Positions 48,301-56,720 of a stretch of 64,000 bases of DNA are shown here, piece after piece. The stretch comes from Streptomyces malachitofuscus (GTDB lineage: Bacteria; Actinomycetota; Actinomycetes; Streptomycetales; Streptomycetaceae). Position 1 is the first letter of the stretch; each line of letters opens with the position of its first letter. The translations under genes and the position numbers were made by a program. The stretch covers positions 124,001-188,000 of the forward strand of contig NZ_BMUF01000011.1 of assembly GCF_014650055.1 (NCBI RefSeq), read 5' to 3'. Under the pieces are notes generated by a model, which saw nothing but the letters and a program-made list of their open reading frames with translations, searched no databases and was not told the DNA's origin.

Positions 48301-49719
48301 TCAGCCCATCTCCTCCAGCGACTTGCCCTTCGTCTCCTTCACGAACTTGAGGACGAAGGGGATCGAGAGCGCGGCGAAGACCGTGTAGATCACGTAGGTG
48401 AGCGACAGGTTCCAGTCGGCCAGCGAGGGGAAGCTCGCGGTGATGGCCCAGTTGGCGATCCACTGCGCGGCGGCGGCGACACCGAGGGCGGCGGCGCGGA
48501 TCCGGTTGGGGAACATCTCGCCGAGCATGACCCAGACGACGACACCCCACGACAGGGCGAAGAAGAGGACGAAGACGTGCGCGGCTATCAGGGCGACCCA
48601 GCCCTGGGTGGCGGGCAGCTGGCCGTCCACGAGGTCCGAGGAGAAGGCCCAGGCCTCCAGCGCGAGGCCGATCACCATGCCGACGGAGCCGATGATCGCG
48701 AGCGGCCGGCGGCCGATGCGGTCGACGAAGATCATCGCGATGACGGTGCCGACGATGTTGATGATCGACGTGGTGAAGGAGTAGAAGAAGGAGTCCGACG
48801 GGTCGACGCCGACCGACTGCCACAGGGTCGCCGAGTAGTAGAACGCGACGTTGATGCCGACGAACTGCTGGAACACCGACAGGCCGATGCCGATCCAGAC
48901 GATCGGCTTGAAGAAGAAGCTGCCGCCGAGCAGGTCCTTGAAGCTGGACTTCTCCTCGCGGTGCATCGCCGACTCGATCTCGGTGACGCGGGCGTCCAGG
49001 TCGGTCTCCTTGCCCTCGACCTCTTCGAGGATCTGCCGGGCACGCTCGTGCTTGCCGACGGAGATCAGGTAGCGGGGGGACTCGGGGATGGCGAAGGAGA
49101 GCAGGCCGTAGAGGACGGCCGGGACGACCATGACGCCGAGCATGAGCTGCCAGGCCTCCAGGCCCAGGAGCTCACCGCGCTGGTCGCCGTCGGCGGCGTT
49201 GAGGATGCCCCAGTTGACCAGCTGCGACACGGCGATGCCGACGACGATCGCGGCCTGCTGGAAGGAGCCGAGGCGGCCGCGGTAGGCGGGCGGGGCGACC
49301 TCGGCGATGTAGGCCGGGCCGATGACGGAGGCCATGCCGATGGCGAAGCCGCCGACGACCCGCCAGAAGGCGAGGTCGTACAGCGAGAAGGGCAGCGCGG
49401 AGCCGACGGCGCTGACGGTGAACAGGACCGCGGCGATCTGCATGCACCGGATGCGGCCGATGCGGTCGGCTATGCGGCCGGCGGTCGCGGCGCCGATGGC
49501 GCAGCCGATCAGGGCGACGGCGATGACCTGTGCGAGCGCGGCGGAGCCGATGTCGTAGCGGCCGCGGATGGCCTCGACGGCACCGTTGATCACGGAGCTG
49601 TCGTAGCCGAAGAGGAAGCCGCCCATGGCGGCGGCCGCCGCGATGAAGATGACGTGCCCGAGATGTTCGGGGTGAGCCGTGCCGGCTCCTGATGTCTGTG
49701 CCTGCGTGGTGCTGGTCAC
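48301..49719 (-). CDS. glcP: Sugar-proton symporter, glucose permease GlcP-type (MFS)
   Basis: This 472-residue permease of the sugar porter family has twelve membrane helices. The family marks are DRIGRIRCMQ between helices 2 and 3, PESPRYLISVGKHERA after helix 6, and FVDRIGRRPLAIIG. The GTG at 49719 has GAGGAG six bases upstream and gives the same length as S. coelicolor GlcP, its major glucose transporter (recalled). The promoter has an embedded palindrome, so it is probably repressed without sugar. Confidence 0.9.
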   Translation of the reverse strand: MTSTTQAQTSGAGTAHPEHLGHVIFIAAAAAMGGFLFGYDSSVINGAVEAIRGRYDIGSAALAQVIAVALIGCAIGAATAGRIADRIGRIRCMQIAAVLFTVSAVGSALPFSLYDLAFWRVVGGFAIGMASVIGPAYIAEVAPPAYRGRLGSFQQAAIVVGIAVSQLVNWGILNAADGDQRGELLGLEAWQLMLGVMVVPAVLYGLLSFAIPESPRYLISVGKHERARQILEEVEGKETDLDARVTEIESAMHREEKSSFKDLLGGSFFFKPIVWIGIGLSVFQQFVGINVAFYYSATLWQSVGVDPSDSFFYSFTTSIINIVGTVIAMIFVDRIGRRPLAIIGSVGMVIGLALEAWAFSSDLVDGQLPATQGWVALIAAHVFVLFFALSWGVVVWVMLGEMFPNRIRAAALGVAAAAQWIANWAITASFPSLADWNLSLTYVIYTVFAALSIPFVLKFVKETKGKSLEEMG

Positions 49720-49813
49720 GTGTACTCCTCGGGCCACCGGCAGCATCGCCGGATGGGGGGTCAGCCCTTCGAGGTCCAGCTGAAGGTACCTGAAGGTAAA
49801 AACAACATTGCAG

Positions 49814-49841
49814 AGACTATGTCTTCAACTTTTGAAGTCAA
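49814..49841 (-). promoter_or_regulatory. glcP promoter with embedded operator-like palindrome
   Basis: On the minus strand TTGACT (49841-49836) and TAGTCT (49819-49814) are 16 bases apart, a good vegetative promoter. A 15-bp palindrome CTTCAA-AAG-TTGAAG (49837-49823) fills the spacer. Related half-sites (CTTCAAG, TTCAGG) occur on both sides. A repressor bound here would block polymerase. Confidence 0.65.
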
Positions 49842-49913
49842 TAGGCCTGGGTCCATGAGTTCGGAGACGTGCTGAGGCACACAGCGTTCAGAACTTGAAG
49901 GTTTTGTGTCGCT

Positions 49914-52900
49914 CTAGCGCAGGCGCTGGCTGATGACCTTGGATACGCCGTCGCCCTGCATGGAGACGCCGTAGAGCGCGTCGGCGACCTCCATGGTGCG
50001 CTTCTGGTGCGTGATCACGATCAGCTGCGAGGCCTCCTGCAGCTCCTGCATGATCCGGATCAGCCGCTGGAGGTTGGTGTCGTCGAGGGCGGCCTCGACC
50101 TCGTCCATGACATAGAACGGGCTGGGCCGAGCCTTGAAGATCGACACGAGCAGCGCCACGGCGGTCAGGGACCGCTCACCGCCCGAGAGCAGCGACAGCC
50201 GCTTGACCTTCTTGCCGGGCGGACGCGCCTCGACGTCCACGCCCGTGGTGAGCATGTTGTCGGGATCGGTCAGCACCAGCCGGCCCTCGCCGCCGGGGAA
50301 CAGGCGCGAGAAGACGCCCTCGAACTCGCGGGCGGTGTCCCGGTAGGCCTCGGTGAAGACCTGCTCGACGCGTTCGTCGACCTCCTTGACGACCTGGAGC
50401 AGGTCCGCACGGGTCTTCTTCAGGTCCTCGAGTTGCTCGCTGAGGAACTGGTGGCGTTCCTCCAGCGCCGCGAACTCCTCCAGGGCGAGCGGGTTCACCT
50501 TGCCGAGCTGCTGGTAGGCGCGCTCGGCGGCCTTCAGGCGCTTCTCCTGCTCGGCCCGCACGAAGGGGCGGGGCCTGTTGCGCGGGTGCTCCGGGTCCTC
50601 CGGGAGCTGTTCGCCCTCGGCGGGGGGCGAGGGCGGCACCAGCTGGTGCGGGCCGTACTCCGCCACCAGCCCCGCCGGCTCGACACCCAGTTCCTCCAGC
50701 GCCTTGGTCTCCAGCTGCTCCACCCGCAGCCGCTTCTCGGCGCCGAGTACCTCGCCGCGGTGAACCGAATCCGTCAACTTGTCGAGTTCCGCCTTGAGAT
50801 CGCGCCCCTCGGTGCGGGCGCGGGCGAGGTCCTGCTCGCGGCGGGCCTTGGCGGCGTCGGCGGCGGTGCGCTCCTCGTCGGCGCGGGCGAGGGACACCTC
50901 GACGTGTGCCAGCAGTTGGCGGGCGCCTTCGGCAACCGCTCCGGCGACGGCGGCCTCGTGGCGCAGCCGGGCCCGGCGTTGTTCGGCACGCGCGCGTGCC
51001 TCGCGCTCCGCGCGGGCGGCACGGTCCAGGGAATCGGCCCGTCCGGCCAGGCCCTTGACCCGTTCCTCGTGCGTGCGGGCCTGGAGGCGGGCCTCCATCT
51101 CGGTCTGGCGGGCGTTGGCGCCGTCCGCGGCGAGCCGGTCGCGTACGGAGGTGTCGGGCTCCTCCTCGAACGGCATCTCCTCGGCGACCTCGAGCCGTTC
51201 GGCGAGTTCCTCGACGTCGGCGAGCGCTTTGTCGAGGGCCTCCTGCGCCCGGGCCGCCGCGGCACCGGCCCGGTCCGCCTCCCCGGCGGCACCGCGCGCC
51301 TGTCCGGCGAGCCGGCCGAGCTGCTGGGCGACGGAGGACTTCTCCCGGTCGGCGGCCCGGCGCCGCTCCCCGAGCTCCTCGACGAGGGCCGCGCACTCCC
51401 GGCGGCGGCCGGACGCGGCCTCCTGCGCCTCGGCGAGCCCCTCGCACCGCACCGCCAGCTCCTCCAGTTCGGCGGCGGCCTCGTCCACGGACGCCTGCAC
51501 CTCCAGGAGACTGGGGGCGCCCGCGGAGCCGCCGTGCGCGAAGTGGGCGCCGAGGAGGTCGCCTTCGGCGGTGACGGCGGTGAGGTCGGGGTGGGCGTAG
51601 ACGAGTTCCTCGGCGTCCTCCAGGGTGCCGACGACGACGATGCGGTGCAGCAGCCGTCGTACGGCCGGCATGAGATCGGCGGGGCCACTGACGAGGCGCT
51701 CCGCGGGGAGGGGGGTCACGGAGGGGGTGGCGGGTGCGGGTGCGTGGCGGCTGGTCGCGCAGTTCCCCGCGCCCCTGGAGGGGGTTGCCCCCGCGGCGTC
51801 GGGGGCGGCGAGGTCCGCCTCGGGGACGTTGGGCGCGCAGTTCCCCGCGCCCCTCAGGGGCGTTGCGGTGGGCCCGTGGGACAAGTCGGCGGTGGGGTGC
51901 TTCGTCGGGAGGGGGTCGGTCGGGGTGCCCGTCAGGAGGAGGGCTGCTCGGCCCGCGTCCTGTTTGCGCAGGAGGCGGATGGCGTCGGCCGCCGCGGCCG
52001 GGGAGGTGACGGCGAGGGCGTCCGCCGCCGCGCCGAAGGCTGCCGCGAGCGGTACCTCGTAGCCGGGCGTCACCGTCAGCAGTTCCGCGGCCGGGCCCAG
52101 CAGCCCCGTGAGGGTGTCCTTCGCGCCCAGCAGGGCGCCGGTGCCGTCCTTGCGGCGCAGGCCGAGGGCGAGGGCCTCGTGACGGGCCTGGGTCGCGGCG
52201 CGCTTGCGTTCCGCCGCGGTGACCGCCTCGCGGGCGGCGGCGAGGGCGGCTTCCGCCTCCGCGAGCTGCCGCTTGGCCTCCTCGTGCCGCTCCGCGAGTT
52301 CCGCGTCGTCCGCGTCGAGGCCGTCGACCTCGGCCTGGAGCGTCTCGTACTCCTCCTGGGCGGCGGCGGCCCGCTCCCGGGCCTCGTCCCGGGCGACGGA
52401 CAGCCGCTCGATCTCGGCCTGGGCCGCGGCGGCGCGCGACCGGGCGGCGCCCACCTGCCCCTTGAGCCGGGCGAGTCCCTCGCGCCGGTCGGCGATGGCC
52501 CGTGCGGCGTCCTTCAGGCGCCGTTCCTCCTGGGCGAGTTCGCGTTCCAGCTCCGCGCGATGGGCGACCGTGTCCTCCAGGGCCCGCTCGGCAGCCTCCA
52601 GGGCGGCCTCCAGCTCGGCCTCCTGCTCCCGGATGCGGGCGGCCTCGCGCTCCATGTCCTCGGGGTCGCGGCCCCGCCGCTCCTCAGGGGGCGCGGAGGT
52701 GGCGCTCTTCACGCGGGCGTCGGCCAGCGAGATGGTGCCGCGCACCCGCTCGGCGAGCTGGGAGAGCTCGTACCAGGTCTGCTGGGCGTTCTGGAGGCGC
52801 GGGGTGAGCCGGCGGACCTCGTCCTCCAGCTGGGCCTCGCGCTGGAGCGCCTTCTTCAGCTCCAGTTCGGCGGCTTCCTTGCGTTCCTTCAGCGCGGCTT

Positions 52901-53642
52901 CGTCCTCGATCTCGGCCTTGAGCGCCTCGCGCAGCCGTACGAGGTCGTCGGCGAGGAGGCGCAGCCGCGCGTCACGCAGGTCGGCCTGGATGACGGCGGC
53001 CCTGCGGGCGACGGCCGCCTGCCGGCCGAGCGGCTTGAGCTGGCGGCGCAGCTCGTCGGTGAGGTCCTGCACGCGGGCGAGGTTGGCCTGCATCGCGTCC
53101 AGCTTCCGCAGCGCCTTCTCCTTGCGCTTGCGGTGCTTGAGAACACCGGCCGCCTCCTCGATGAAGGCGCGGCGGCCCGTGGGGTCGGCGTGCAGTACGG
53201 AGTCGAGCTGGCCCTGGCCGACGATGACGTGCATCTCGCGGCCGATGCCGGAGTCGGAGAGCAGTTCCTGGATGTCCAGGAGACGGCAGGTGTCACCGTT
53301 GATCTGGTACTCGCTGCCGCCGTTGCGGAACATGATCCGCGTGATGGTGACCTCGGCGTACTCGATGGGGAGGGCGCCGTCGGAGTTGTCGATGGTGAGC
53401 GACACCTCGGCACGGCCCAGCGGCGGCCGGCCGGTGGTGCCGGCGAAGATGACGTCCTCCATCTTGCCGCCGCGCAGCGACTTGGCGCCCTGCTCGCCCA
53501 TGACCCAGCTGAGCGCGTCCACGACATTGGACTTGCCCGAACCGTTCGGACCGACGACGCAGGTGATCCCCGGCTCGAACCGGAGCGTGGTCGCGGAGGC
53601 GAACGACTTGAAGCCGCGGAGGGTCAGGGCCTTGAGGTGCAC
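49914..53642 (-). CDS. smc: Chromosome segregation ATPase SMC with an enlarged hinge
   Basis: SMC condenses and segregates chromosomes, important when aerial hyphae divide into spores. This 1242-residue protein begins VHLKALTLRGFKSFASATTL at GTG 53642. Walker A GPNGSGKSN is near 33-41. Long coiled coils flank a hinge, and the C-terminal head holds LSLLSGGERSLTAVALL and FYVMDEVEAALDD. The S. coelicolor protein is about 1186 residues (recalled). The excess is largely a Pro/Ala/Thr-rich insert at about 570-645 in the hinge, containing RGAGNCA twice, encoded by a repeat pair. Confidence 0.95.
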   Translation of the reverse strand: MHLKALTLRGFKSFASATTLRFEPGITCVVGPNGSGKSNVVDALSWVMGEQGAKSLRGGKMEDVIFAGTTGRPPLGRAEVSLTIDNSDGALPIEYAEVTITRIMFRNGGSEYQINGDTCRLLDIQELLSDSGIGREMHVIVGQGQLDSVLHADPTGRRAFIEEAAGVLKHRKRKEKALRKLDAMQANLARVQDLTDELRRQLKPLGRQAAVARRAAVIQADLRDARLRLLADDLVRLREALKAEIEDEAALKERKEAAELELKKALQREAQLEDEVRRLTPRLQNAQQTWYELSQLAERVRGTISLADARVKSATSAPPEERRGRDPEDMEREAARIREQEAELEAALEAAERALEDTVAHRAELERELAQEERRLKDAARAIADRREGLARLKGQVGAARSRAAAAQAEIERLSVARDEARERAAAAQEEYETLQAEVDGLDADDAELAERHEEAKRQLAEAEAALAAAREAVTAAERKRAATQARHEALALGLRRKDGTGALLGAKDTLTGLLGPAAELLTVTPGYEVPLAAAFGAAADALAVTSPAAAADAIRLLRKQDAGRAALLLTGTPTDPLPTKHPTADLSHGPTATPLRGAGNCAPNVPEADLAAPDAAGATPSRGAGNCATSRHAPAPATPSVTPLPAERLVSGPADLMPAVRRLLHRIVVVGTLEDAEELVYAHPDLTAVTAEGDLLGAHFAHGGSAGAPSLLEVQASVDEAAAELEELAVRCEGLAEAQEAASGRRRECAALVEELGERRRAADREKSSVAQQLGRLAGQARGAAGEADRAGAAAARAQEALDKALADVEELAERLEVAEEMPFEEEPDTSVRDRLAADGANARQTEMEARLQARTHEERVKGLAGRADSLDRAARAEREARARAEQRRARLRHEAAVAGAVAEGARQLLAHVEVSLARADEERTAADAAKARREQDLARARTEGRDLKAELDKLTDSVHRGEVLGAEKRLRVEQLETKALEELGVEPAGLVAEYGPHQLVPPSPPAEGEQLPEDPEHPRNRPRPFVRAEQEKRLKAAERAYQQLGKVNPLALEEFAALEERHQFLSEQLEDLKKTRADLLQVVKEVDERVEQVFTEAYRDTAREFEGVFSRLFPGGEGRLVLTDPDNMLTTGVDVEARPPGKKVKRLSLLSGGERSLTAVALLVSIFKARPSPFYVMDEVEAALDDTNLQRLIRIMQELQEASQLIVITHQKRTMEVADALYGVSMQGDGVSKVISQRLR
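51757..51854. repeat. Pair of Streptomyces-type dispersed repeats inside smc
   Basis: The 20-mer GCGCAGTTCCCCGCGCCCCT occurs at 51757-51776 and 51835-51854. Both copies are in the same orientation and followed by partial inverted GGGG/CCCC arms. The 78-base spacing is a multiple of three, so both are translated in the same frame. The complementary form is recalled as a very common intergenic repeat in Streptomyces genomes. Confidence 0.85.
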
Positions 53643-53909
53643 GCCGCCGGACTCTACCCGCCGGGCCTGTCTCACTCCATGAGCGTGCGGTTTCGCGGGT
53701 GAACGCGAAGGGCACACCAGACGTTGAAGAGGGTGAAAGGATGCGCGGGACAAGGAGCGCCGTGCGCGGGGGCACGGAGGTCGCGGGGGCGAGGACGCGG
53801 AGGGGAAAGAAAGAAGGGACGCCGTGGCGTCCCTTGCAATTCTGACTGCTTGGCGGTTGTGACGGGCGGGCCCAACCACTGCTGTGCTGTTTGTGGAGCG
53901 GTGCAGTGA

Positions 53910-54113
53910 TCAGGTGAGCGCAGGCTCCGCCTGGTGTGCGTCAACGCTCTCCATGATCCTGTCGTGAGAAGCGGCAGCCGCCAGCGCGTCCTTCTCGGCC
54001 TGGATCCTGACGAGCTCGGATTCCAGGTCCTGGACGCGCTGCTGGAGCCGTCGCATCTCGGCGAGGAGTCGCGGGTCGGAGCCGCCGACGTAACCGAGAA
54101 GCGCCTTTGCCAT
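53910..54113 (-). CDS. Small conserved coiled-coil protein
   Basis: This 67-residue protein starts MAKALLGYVGGSDPRLLAEM at ATG 54113. A single amphipathic coiled coil (about 13-50: RRLQQRVQDLESELVRIQAE) fills the middle. It has no enzyme motif or membrane segment. A gene of this size stands upstream of smc in other Streptomyces (SCO5575-like, recalled), function unknown. A partner in cell structure or regulation is possible. GGAGGACC precedes the ATG. Confidence 0.82.
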   Translation of the reverse strand: MAKALLGYVGGSDPRLLAEMRRLQQRVQDLESELVRIQAEKDALAAAASHDRIMESVDAHQAEPALT

Positions 54114-54149
54114 GATGGATGGTCCTCCACACTGAGTGACCGACCGATG

Positions 54150-54226
54150 CGGTGTGGGTCGTGAGGGATTCGCACCCGCGGTGCTTGGCAGGCCTGGAGT
54201 TGTGCTGCCGTTCAGCCATGCCAAAC
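54150..54226 (-). pseudogene. Degenerate tRNA-Gly(GCC)-like sequence
   Basis: On the minus strand, the sequence has a D-arm-like GGCTGAACGGCAGCA, an anticodon-loop-like CTGCCAA (GCC) and a T-arm-like CGGGTGCGAATCCC, in the right order and rough spacing. The anticodon stem is mostly unpaired, no acceptor stem partner is found, and the T loop has TGC in place of TTC. It cannot be a working tRNA and might be chance or a decayed tRNA. Confidence 0.3.
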
Positions 54227-54490
54227 AGCTAAGGTGCGCGGGGCTTTCAGCGTCTCACCAAAAAGTTTGAGGGTCAACACGATCACGCCCCGTATTGGCG
54301 GACAACGGGGTGCGCACGGCCGGGAAGCGGCGGCGTCGCGACTCTCACGGGTCCTCGGGACGTGGCGATCATCTTGGCGGCCGACGCGCCCCCTGGCAAG
54401 CCGTTCGCCGCAATCACCAGGACGTTTTCGTCGGCGGGGGTTCGCGGAGCGTACCGGAGGGGCCTCGCGGACCCGTTGCGGCGGGCCGGA

Positions 54491-54772
54491 TCAGCGGATG
54501 GCGAAGCCGTCGTAGCCGCCTCTCGGTGTGTCCCAGATCTCGGTGACTCCTTCCACGCGCCCGGGCGTGTCGCCGGCCTGGAGCCAGCCGAGCAGCCCCT
54601 CGCAGCGGTCGCGGGAGCCCTCGGCCACCACCTGGACCCTGCCGTCCCCCAGATTGAGAGCAAAACCACTCAGTCCGCCGATCTCCAGGGCCTTGGCCCG
54701 GGTGAACCAGCGGAAACCCACACCTTGGACATGTCCCCGCACCCAGGCGACCAGTCGCACATCCTCGCTCAT
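54491..54772 (-). CDS. acyP: Acylphosphatase
   Basis: Acylphosphatase hydrolyses acyl phosphates. The 93-residue length is standard. The phosphate-binding Arg is in [16 protein letters not shown] (near 13-28) and the catalytic Asn in [17 protein letters not shown] (near 37-53). The gene is a single unit between the coiled-coil gene and the divergent CAP-domain gene. Confidence 0.95.
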   Translation of the reverse strand: MSEDVRLVAWVRGHVQGVGFRWFTRAKALEIGGLSGFALNLGDGRVQVVAEGSRDRCEGLLGWLQAGDTPGRVEGVTEIWDTPRGGYDGFAIR

Positions 54773-54858
54773 GGCTGAAACCTAACCGGACAAAGTCACA
54801 CCGGGCACTCCGGCCCCTGGCGCCATGCGGTACCGTCCCCACCCATGAATCTCATATG

Positions 54859-54882
54859 AAACTCACTCGTTCGTGTGAGTTT
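54859..54882. promoter_or_regulatory. Perfect inverted repeat upstream of the CAP-domain gene
   Basis: AAACTCAC (54859-54866) and GTGAGTTT (54875-54882) flank an 8-base spacer, 67 bp before the CAP gene ATG. It stands in an unusually AT-rich patch that should be the promoter, so a repressor operator or a 5' leader hairpin is possible. Confidence 0.5.
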
Positions 54883-54948
54883 TGTGATCATCGAGTTTCG
54901 GGCTGGTCGCGACGACGAGTCGACCGCAAGGACGAGGAAGGCCAGAAC

Positions 54949-56214
54949 ATGGGACGCCACCGACGCTCCGCCGCCGGCCGCGCCGCCACGGGCCGCGCCA
55001 CCGGGGTCACTCACCACGACGGCCCCTACGACGGGGGTCCGGACCTTCCGGGGGACCGGGTCGACGGCCCGCCCACGATGGGCACGGCTCCGTATCTGAA
55101 CCCGGAGGCCTACGCCGAGACGTACGCGAGGAGTGAGGCGTACCTCTACGCGACGGACGACGCGGGCGCGTACTCCGCCGCCCACGACTTCACCCGGGGC
55201 GGCTTCCCCGGCACCAGCTTCTCGACGGGGCAGGACCGGCCCGGCCCCGCCTTCGCCGGTGACGGCTTCCCGGACGACGGCTTCACCGTCCGCGACGGTT
55301 TCGCTGCATCCGACGGCCTCCCCTCCCCCGGCGGCCACTCCGCCGGCGAGATCGGCCGGCCCGCGAGCGGGCACCGGCGGCGCAAGAAGAAGGCCGCGAC
55401 ACCGGTACGGACCGGACTGCTCGGCGTCTCGGCCGCCGTGGCCATCGGCACGGTCGCGGTGGCCACGGGCGCGGTGCCCGGCCTGGAGAACTACAAGCTC
55501 GGCGGCGACAGCAGCCCCGGCGAGGAGGTGCAGGCCGGCGACACGGTGACCAGCCTGCCCACCGAGCAGGGCGGCACGTCCGGCAGCGTGGAGTCCCCCG
55601 GCCGGGACGCGGGCACCCCCGCAAGCCGCGACTCCGACCGCACCGAGGCGGCCGAGCCGTCCACCTCCCCCTCCGCCTCGGCCGCTCCGACCAAGACTCC
55701 GGAGGAGAAGGAGCAGGGCAAGCCGCAGGAGAAGAAGCCCGCGGCGACCCCGGAGAAGACCGCGGAGAAGGCGCCGTCCCGCAAGGCGACGCCCGAGCCG
55801 GAGAAGAAGACGAACAACCCCGCGCCCAGTTCCGCGGAGGCCGTCGCCGGGGCGGAGGTGCTCCGGCTGGTCAACGAGGAGCGCGCCAAGGCGGGCTGCA
55901 GCCCGGTCACCGCGAGCAGCGCGCTGACCGCTCTGGCCACGGCGTTCAGCGACGACATGGCCAAGCGGGACTTCTTCGACCACACGGACCCCGACGGCGA
56001 CACCCCGTGGGACAGGGCTCAGGCGGCCGGCATCGGCAGCCTCGGCGGCGAGAACATAGCCCGGGGGCAGGCCGACGCCGAGGCCGTGATGCAGGCCTGG
56101 ATGGACAGCCCCGGCCACAAGGCGAACATCCTGAACTGCGACTTCAAGACCCTGGGCGTGGGCGTGCACATGGGCCCGGGCGGCCCTTGGTGGACCCAGA
56201 ACTTCGGCTACTGA
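54949..56214 (+). CDS. CAP-superfamily (SCP/PR1-like) secreted or membrane-anchored protein
   Basis: This 421-residue protein has three parts. A disordered, charged N-terminal region of about 140 residues ends in HRRRKKK. One membrane helix (VSAAVAIGTVAVATGAVPG) follows near 160. After a long Pro/Glu/Lys/Ser-rich linker, the C-terminal CAP domain (about 300-421) holds LVNEERAKAGCSPV, FFDHTDPDGDTPWDR, GENIARGQ and WMDSPGHKANILN. The conserved His and Glu of CAP proteins are present. Type II topology with the CAP domain outside is inferred. GGAAGG precedes the ATG. Substrate unknown. Confidence 0.9.
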   Translation: MGRHRRSAAGRAATGRATGVTHHDGPYDGGPDLPGDRVDGPPTMGTAPYLNPEAYAETYARSEAYLYATDDAGAYSAAHDFTRGGFPGTSFSTGQDRPGPAFAGDGFPDDGFTVRDGFAASDGLPSPGGHSAGEIGRPASGHRRRKKKAATPVRTGLLGVSAAVAIGTVAVATGAVPGLENYKLGGDSSPGEEVQAGDTVTSLPTEQGGTSGSVESPGRDAGTPASRDSDRTEAAEPSTSPSASAAPTKTPEEKEQGKPQEKKPAATPEKTAEKAPSRKATPEPEKKTNNPAPSSAEAVAGAEVLRLVNEERAKAGCSPVTASSALTALATAFSDDMAKRDFFDHTDPDGDTPWDRAQAAGIGSLGGENIARGQADAEAVMQAWMDSPGHKANILNCDFKTLGVGVHMGPGGPWWTQNFGY

Positions 56215-56261
56215 GCTGCGTTCGCCGGGGCGGACCGCTGCTCCGCTCCTACCGGCACGCA

Positions 56262-56292
56262 CTAACCCTCGGTTAGCGCAACCTGTCGGTTG
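56262..56292. promoter_or_regulatory. Tandem operator-like palindromes before the HxlR gene
   Basis: CTAACC-CTC-GGTTAG (56262-56276) and CAACC-TGTC-GGTTG (56279-56292) lie 27-57 bp before the ATG. Both share the AACC...GGTT core, the likely self-regulatory sites of the HxlR protein. TAGGCT just before the ATG could be the -10 box. Confidence 0.65.
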
Positions 56293-56318
56293 GCGTTGTT
56301 CTGGCTTAGGCTTGAAGG

Positions 56319-56720
56319 ATGACGACCACGGAGCGGCGGCCGGAGGGGCAGGAGTTCCCCTTCAACGTGTTCGCCAAGGCGTGCCCCTCGCGCGGCACGC
56401 TGGAGCATGTGACCGGCCGCTGGGGCGCGCTCACACTGGGCTCGCTGTACGAGGGATCGCTCCGGTTCAACGAGCTGCGCCGCCGGGTCGACGGCGTGAG
56501 CGAGAAGATGCTGTCCCAGACGCTGCACGCGCTGGAGCGTGACGGTCTTGTGCTGCGGGAGGCCCAGCCGACCAACCCGCCCCGCGTGGACTACGAACTC
56601 ACCCCGCTGGGCCGCGAGGTGGCGGAGCGGCTGCTGGCTCTCATCCGTCATGTAGAGGCCAGCATGGACGCCGTGCTCCAGGCGCGTGACCGCTACGACG
56701 AGACGCGCGGCGCCCGCTGA
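56319..56720 (+). CDS. HxlR-family winged-helix regulator
   Basis: This 133-residue regulator has the HxlR winged helix in residues 28-105 ([56 protein letters not shown]). A conserved N-terminal cysteine is in KACPSRGT near 22, used in some relatives to sense quinones or other electrophiles. No divergent target gene is adjacent, so it probably controls itself and distant genes. It overlaps mutM tail to tail by 28 bases. Confidence 0.9.
   Translation: MTTTERRPEGQEFPFNVFAKACPSRGTLEHVTGRWGALTLGSLYEGSLRFNELRRRVDGVSEKMLSQTLHALERDGLVLREAQPTNPPRVDYELTPLGREVAERLLALIRHVEASMDAVLQARDRYDETRGAR

Noticed and set aside
50007-53702. 1231-codon open frame on the plus strand opposite smc
   Set aside because: It is a mirror frame of the Glu/Lys/Arg-rich coiled-coil smc gene in GC-rich DNA: no domain, Leu/Gly/Arg-biased composition, and smc is unmistakable.
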